DNA of 16,648 bases from NCBI GenBank assembly GCA_964607575.1, contig CAZSLS010000152.1:1-16648 (forward strand), written 5' to 3'. Positions 15,407 to 16,648 of the stretch are shown piece after piece. Positions within the stretch are counted from its first letter, which is position 1. Each line of letters begins with the position of its first letter. The notes under the pieces were generated by a model, which did not search any database, had not been told where the DNA came from, and worked only from the letters and a program-made list of their open reading frames with translations. This stretch comes from BS750m-G57 sp964607575 (GTDB taxonomy: Bacteria; Planctomycetota; Phycisphaerae; SM23-33). Position numbers and translations under genes: made by a program.

Positions 15407-16648
15407 CTATCCAGATGATTCAGGGTCTCGGGTGGCCAATATGATTGCGTCGATCAGCGGCTTGATATTCTTTAGCAGTGGTTTGTCTAGGTCCTCTTTG
15501 GTAATACACTTCACAAGTTCTCTGGCGCGGGCTGGCTTTGCGTCATTGTAGGACCACGAGGGTTTCCACTTCTTACCGTACGCAGCAGTCAGGCATTTCT
15601 CAAGCTTGTCGAATTTTCCGAAGCTAAGACCGTCAGGAGTTGTACCCGTAATCTCTCCATAAGCTGTTGCAATGCATTTGGCCGAAATGTAATTCTCTAT
15701 CTCTCTTCCCCATGTGATCCAGTAGGCGAGACCATTCTGTCTGCATTCTCTTCGCACTCGCTGTTTAGTGGTGTTAATATTGGATTTCTCATTTTTATTG
15801 TCACTATCGATAACAACCATCGAATTCTGGTTGATCCTCAGCAACTCAATGAGTTCATCCGCTGTCTCTGCGGCGGTCCGACCCATAGAAAGATGTGATA
15901 GCAGACTCCCGCCATAGAACATAATTGAGTAGTCGATGCCTTCACGAAGATCAGGTTCAAGAAGTCCCAACCAATGGTTAATGTAGATCCGGTCACTTGG
16001 CCCCTCAACCCAAATCACACTGTTCGCTTGCAATATATCACTGGCCTTGATACCCAGATCAGATAGCACGGACAGCGCGTGTTCAGGCGTCTCGATGGTT
16101 CTACTGCGGGTGGCTTCATCTTGGAGCCAGAGGTGCGACACTTGCACCTCTTTTGAGGGGATCAAGAAGGCATTTGAGTGCGTGGTCAGCACATATTTGT
16201 TACTCGTCGACTCAATTAGAAAACTCAAGAATTCCTTCTGAAGGCGGGGGTGCAAATGAATCTCTGGTTCTTCGATGCAGAACAGAACGTTGTCCTGCGA
16301 GTAAACCGCTATGGCTAGAATGATAAGCTCATGCACACCTGTGCCATACGACTCAAGAGGGAGCCGTAATCCATCTCTCTCTACGATGATTTGGCTGTTG
16401 TCGTGCTGTACTTCGATGTTTACGGTTGGCATGTGTAGTAGCTTCCGCAGCAATTCCCGAATCTTCTGAAACCGAGCCATTAAGCGGTCCTTGCCAATTT
16501 GGGGATGCTGCCACGATGCAAGAGTAGCGACAATTCCTTGACCATCAAGACAGTACTTATCTCCATCCTTAATCTGCCGAAATTGTGGAATTATGTGAAC
16601 GTATGGAATCTCGGTCTTCAAAGCCTCCCTTGCAAGACGCATGCTTAT
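15407..16648 (-). CDS. OLD-family ATP-dependent nuclease (AAA ATPase plus TOPRIM), N-terminus outside the window
   Basis: At least 413 residues of an overcoming-lysogenisation-defect type protein. The frame is open to the right edge, and the ATG at 16642 is probably internal because the Walker A motif is missing from the visible part. Seen are an ABC-type signature LESYGTGVHELIILA (counting from that ATG, about residues 96-110), Walker B FCIEEPEIHLHPRLQ (121-135) and the switch histidine TTHSNAF (153-159). A TOPRIM nuclease half follows with VEGPSDRIYI (212-221), VVIDSDN (276-282) and EIENYIS (314-320), supplying the acidic metal-binding residues. Such proteins act in phage defence, alone or with a helicase (Gabija GajA). 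No UvrD-like gene lies downstream. GC is lower than in the polysaccharide genes (26-31 of 60 in two sampled lines against 40 of 60 in the GT4 gene), suggesting acquisition. Confidence 0.85.
   Translation of the reverse strand: MSMRLAREALKTEIPYVHIIPQFRQIKDGDKYCLDGQGIVATLASWQHPQIGKDRLMARFQKIRELLRKLLHMPTVNIEVQHDNSQIIVERDGLRLPLESYGTGVHELIILAIAVYSQDNVLFCIEEPEIHLHPRLQKEFLSFLIESTSNKYVLTTHSNAFLIPSKEVQVSHLWLQDEATRSRTIETPEHALSVLSDLGIKASDILQANSVIWVEGPSDRIYINHWLGLLEPDLREGIDYSIMFYGGSLLSHLSMGRTAAETADELIELLRINQNSMVVIDSDNKNEKSNINTTKQRVRRECRQNGLAYWITWGREIENYISAKCIATAYGEITGTTPDGLSFGKFDKLEKCLTAAYGKKWKPSWSYNDAKPARARELVKCITKEDLDKPLLKNIKPLIDAIILATRDPESSG

Noticed and set aside
15407..16648. Gabija (GajA plus GajB) system
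   Set aside because: GajB, a UvrD-like helicase, would be expected next to the nuclease gene; the visible downstream gene is an unrelated lipoprotein. Only sequence beyond the edge could revive this.

Overview
The window looks like a chromosomal segment from a moderately GC-rich Gram-negative bacterium, most likely a planctomycete (my best guess is Phycisphaerae). This rests on gene content: a Tat-exported NIPSNAP-family protein, a large discoidin/beta-propeller protein with three haem c motifs (the HzsA-like layout common in planctomycetes), and an orphan prepilin with a GFTLVE-type leader. No rRNA or tRNA was seen, so the placement is an inference.

Positions 1-6787 form a same-strand exopolysaccharide locus. 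In order it holds the C-terminal end of an SLBB-type export (Wza-like) protein, a Wzz/GNVR chain-length regulator, a BY-kinase-like P-loop protein with a degraded Walker A, an O-antigen ligase/polymerase (WaaL/Wzy type), a MOP-family flippase and a GT2 glycosyltransferase. Gaps are small or absent and the last pair overlaps. Together these would build a lipid-linked glycan, flip it, polymerise or ligate it, and export it with length control. A GT4 glycosyltransferase at 8888-9979 may belong to the same pathway.

Positions 6848-8845 hold a ChaN-like lipoprotein with an inserted Lys-Pro repeat followed by three Cys-Pro dipeptides, then a Tat-exported NIPSNAP protein. The GT4 gene follows and meets, tail to tail with a 4-base overlap, the minus-strand 979-residue multidomain cytochrome (9976-12915).

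Positions 12916-13458 are a divergent intergenic region. It contains a probable promoter for the cytochrome gene and a ~200-base, near-perfect inverted repeat built from CAGAGA-type units. A lone prepilin-like gene follows (13459-14169). About 40 bases spanning its start recur across its stop codon, suggesting a decayed tandem array. After a 318-base gap with a hairpin and a possible 19-codon ORF come, on the minus strand, an unknown lipoprotein with a well-formed promoter and the C-terminal part of an OLD-family ATPase/TOPRIM nuclease with visibly lower GC, running off the right edge.

No complete new multigene system could be demonstrated. The most unusual items are the Cys-Pro-bearing insert in the ChaN-like protein, the long inverted repeat, the duplicated prepilin junction and the lysine-less P-loop protein.
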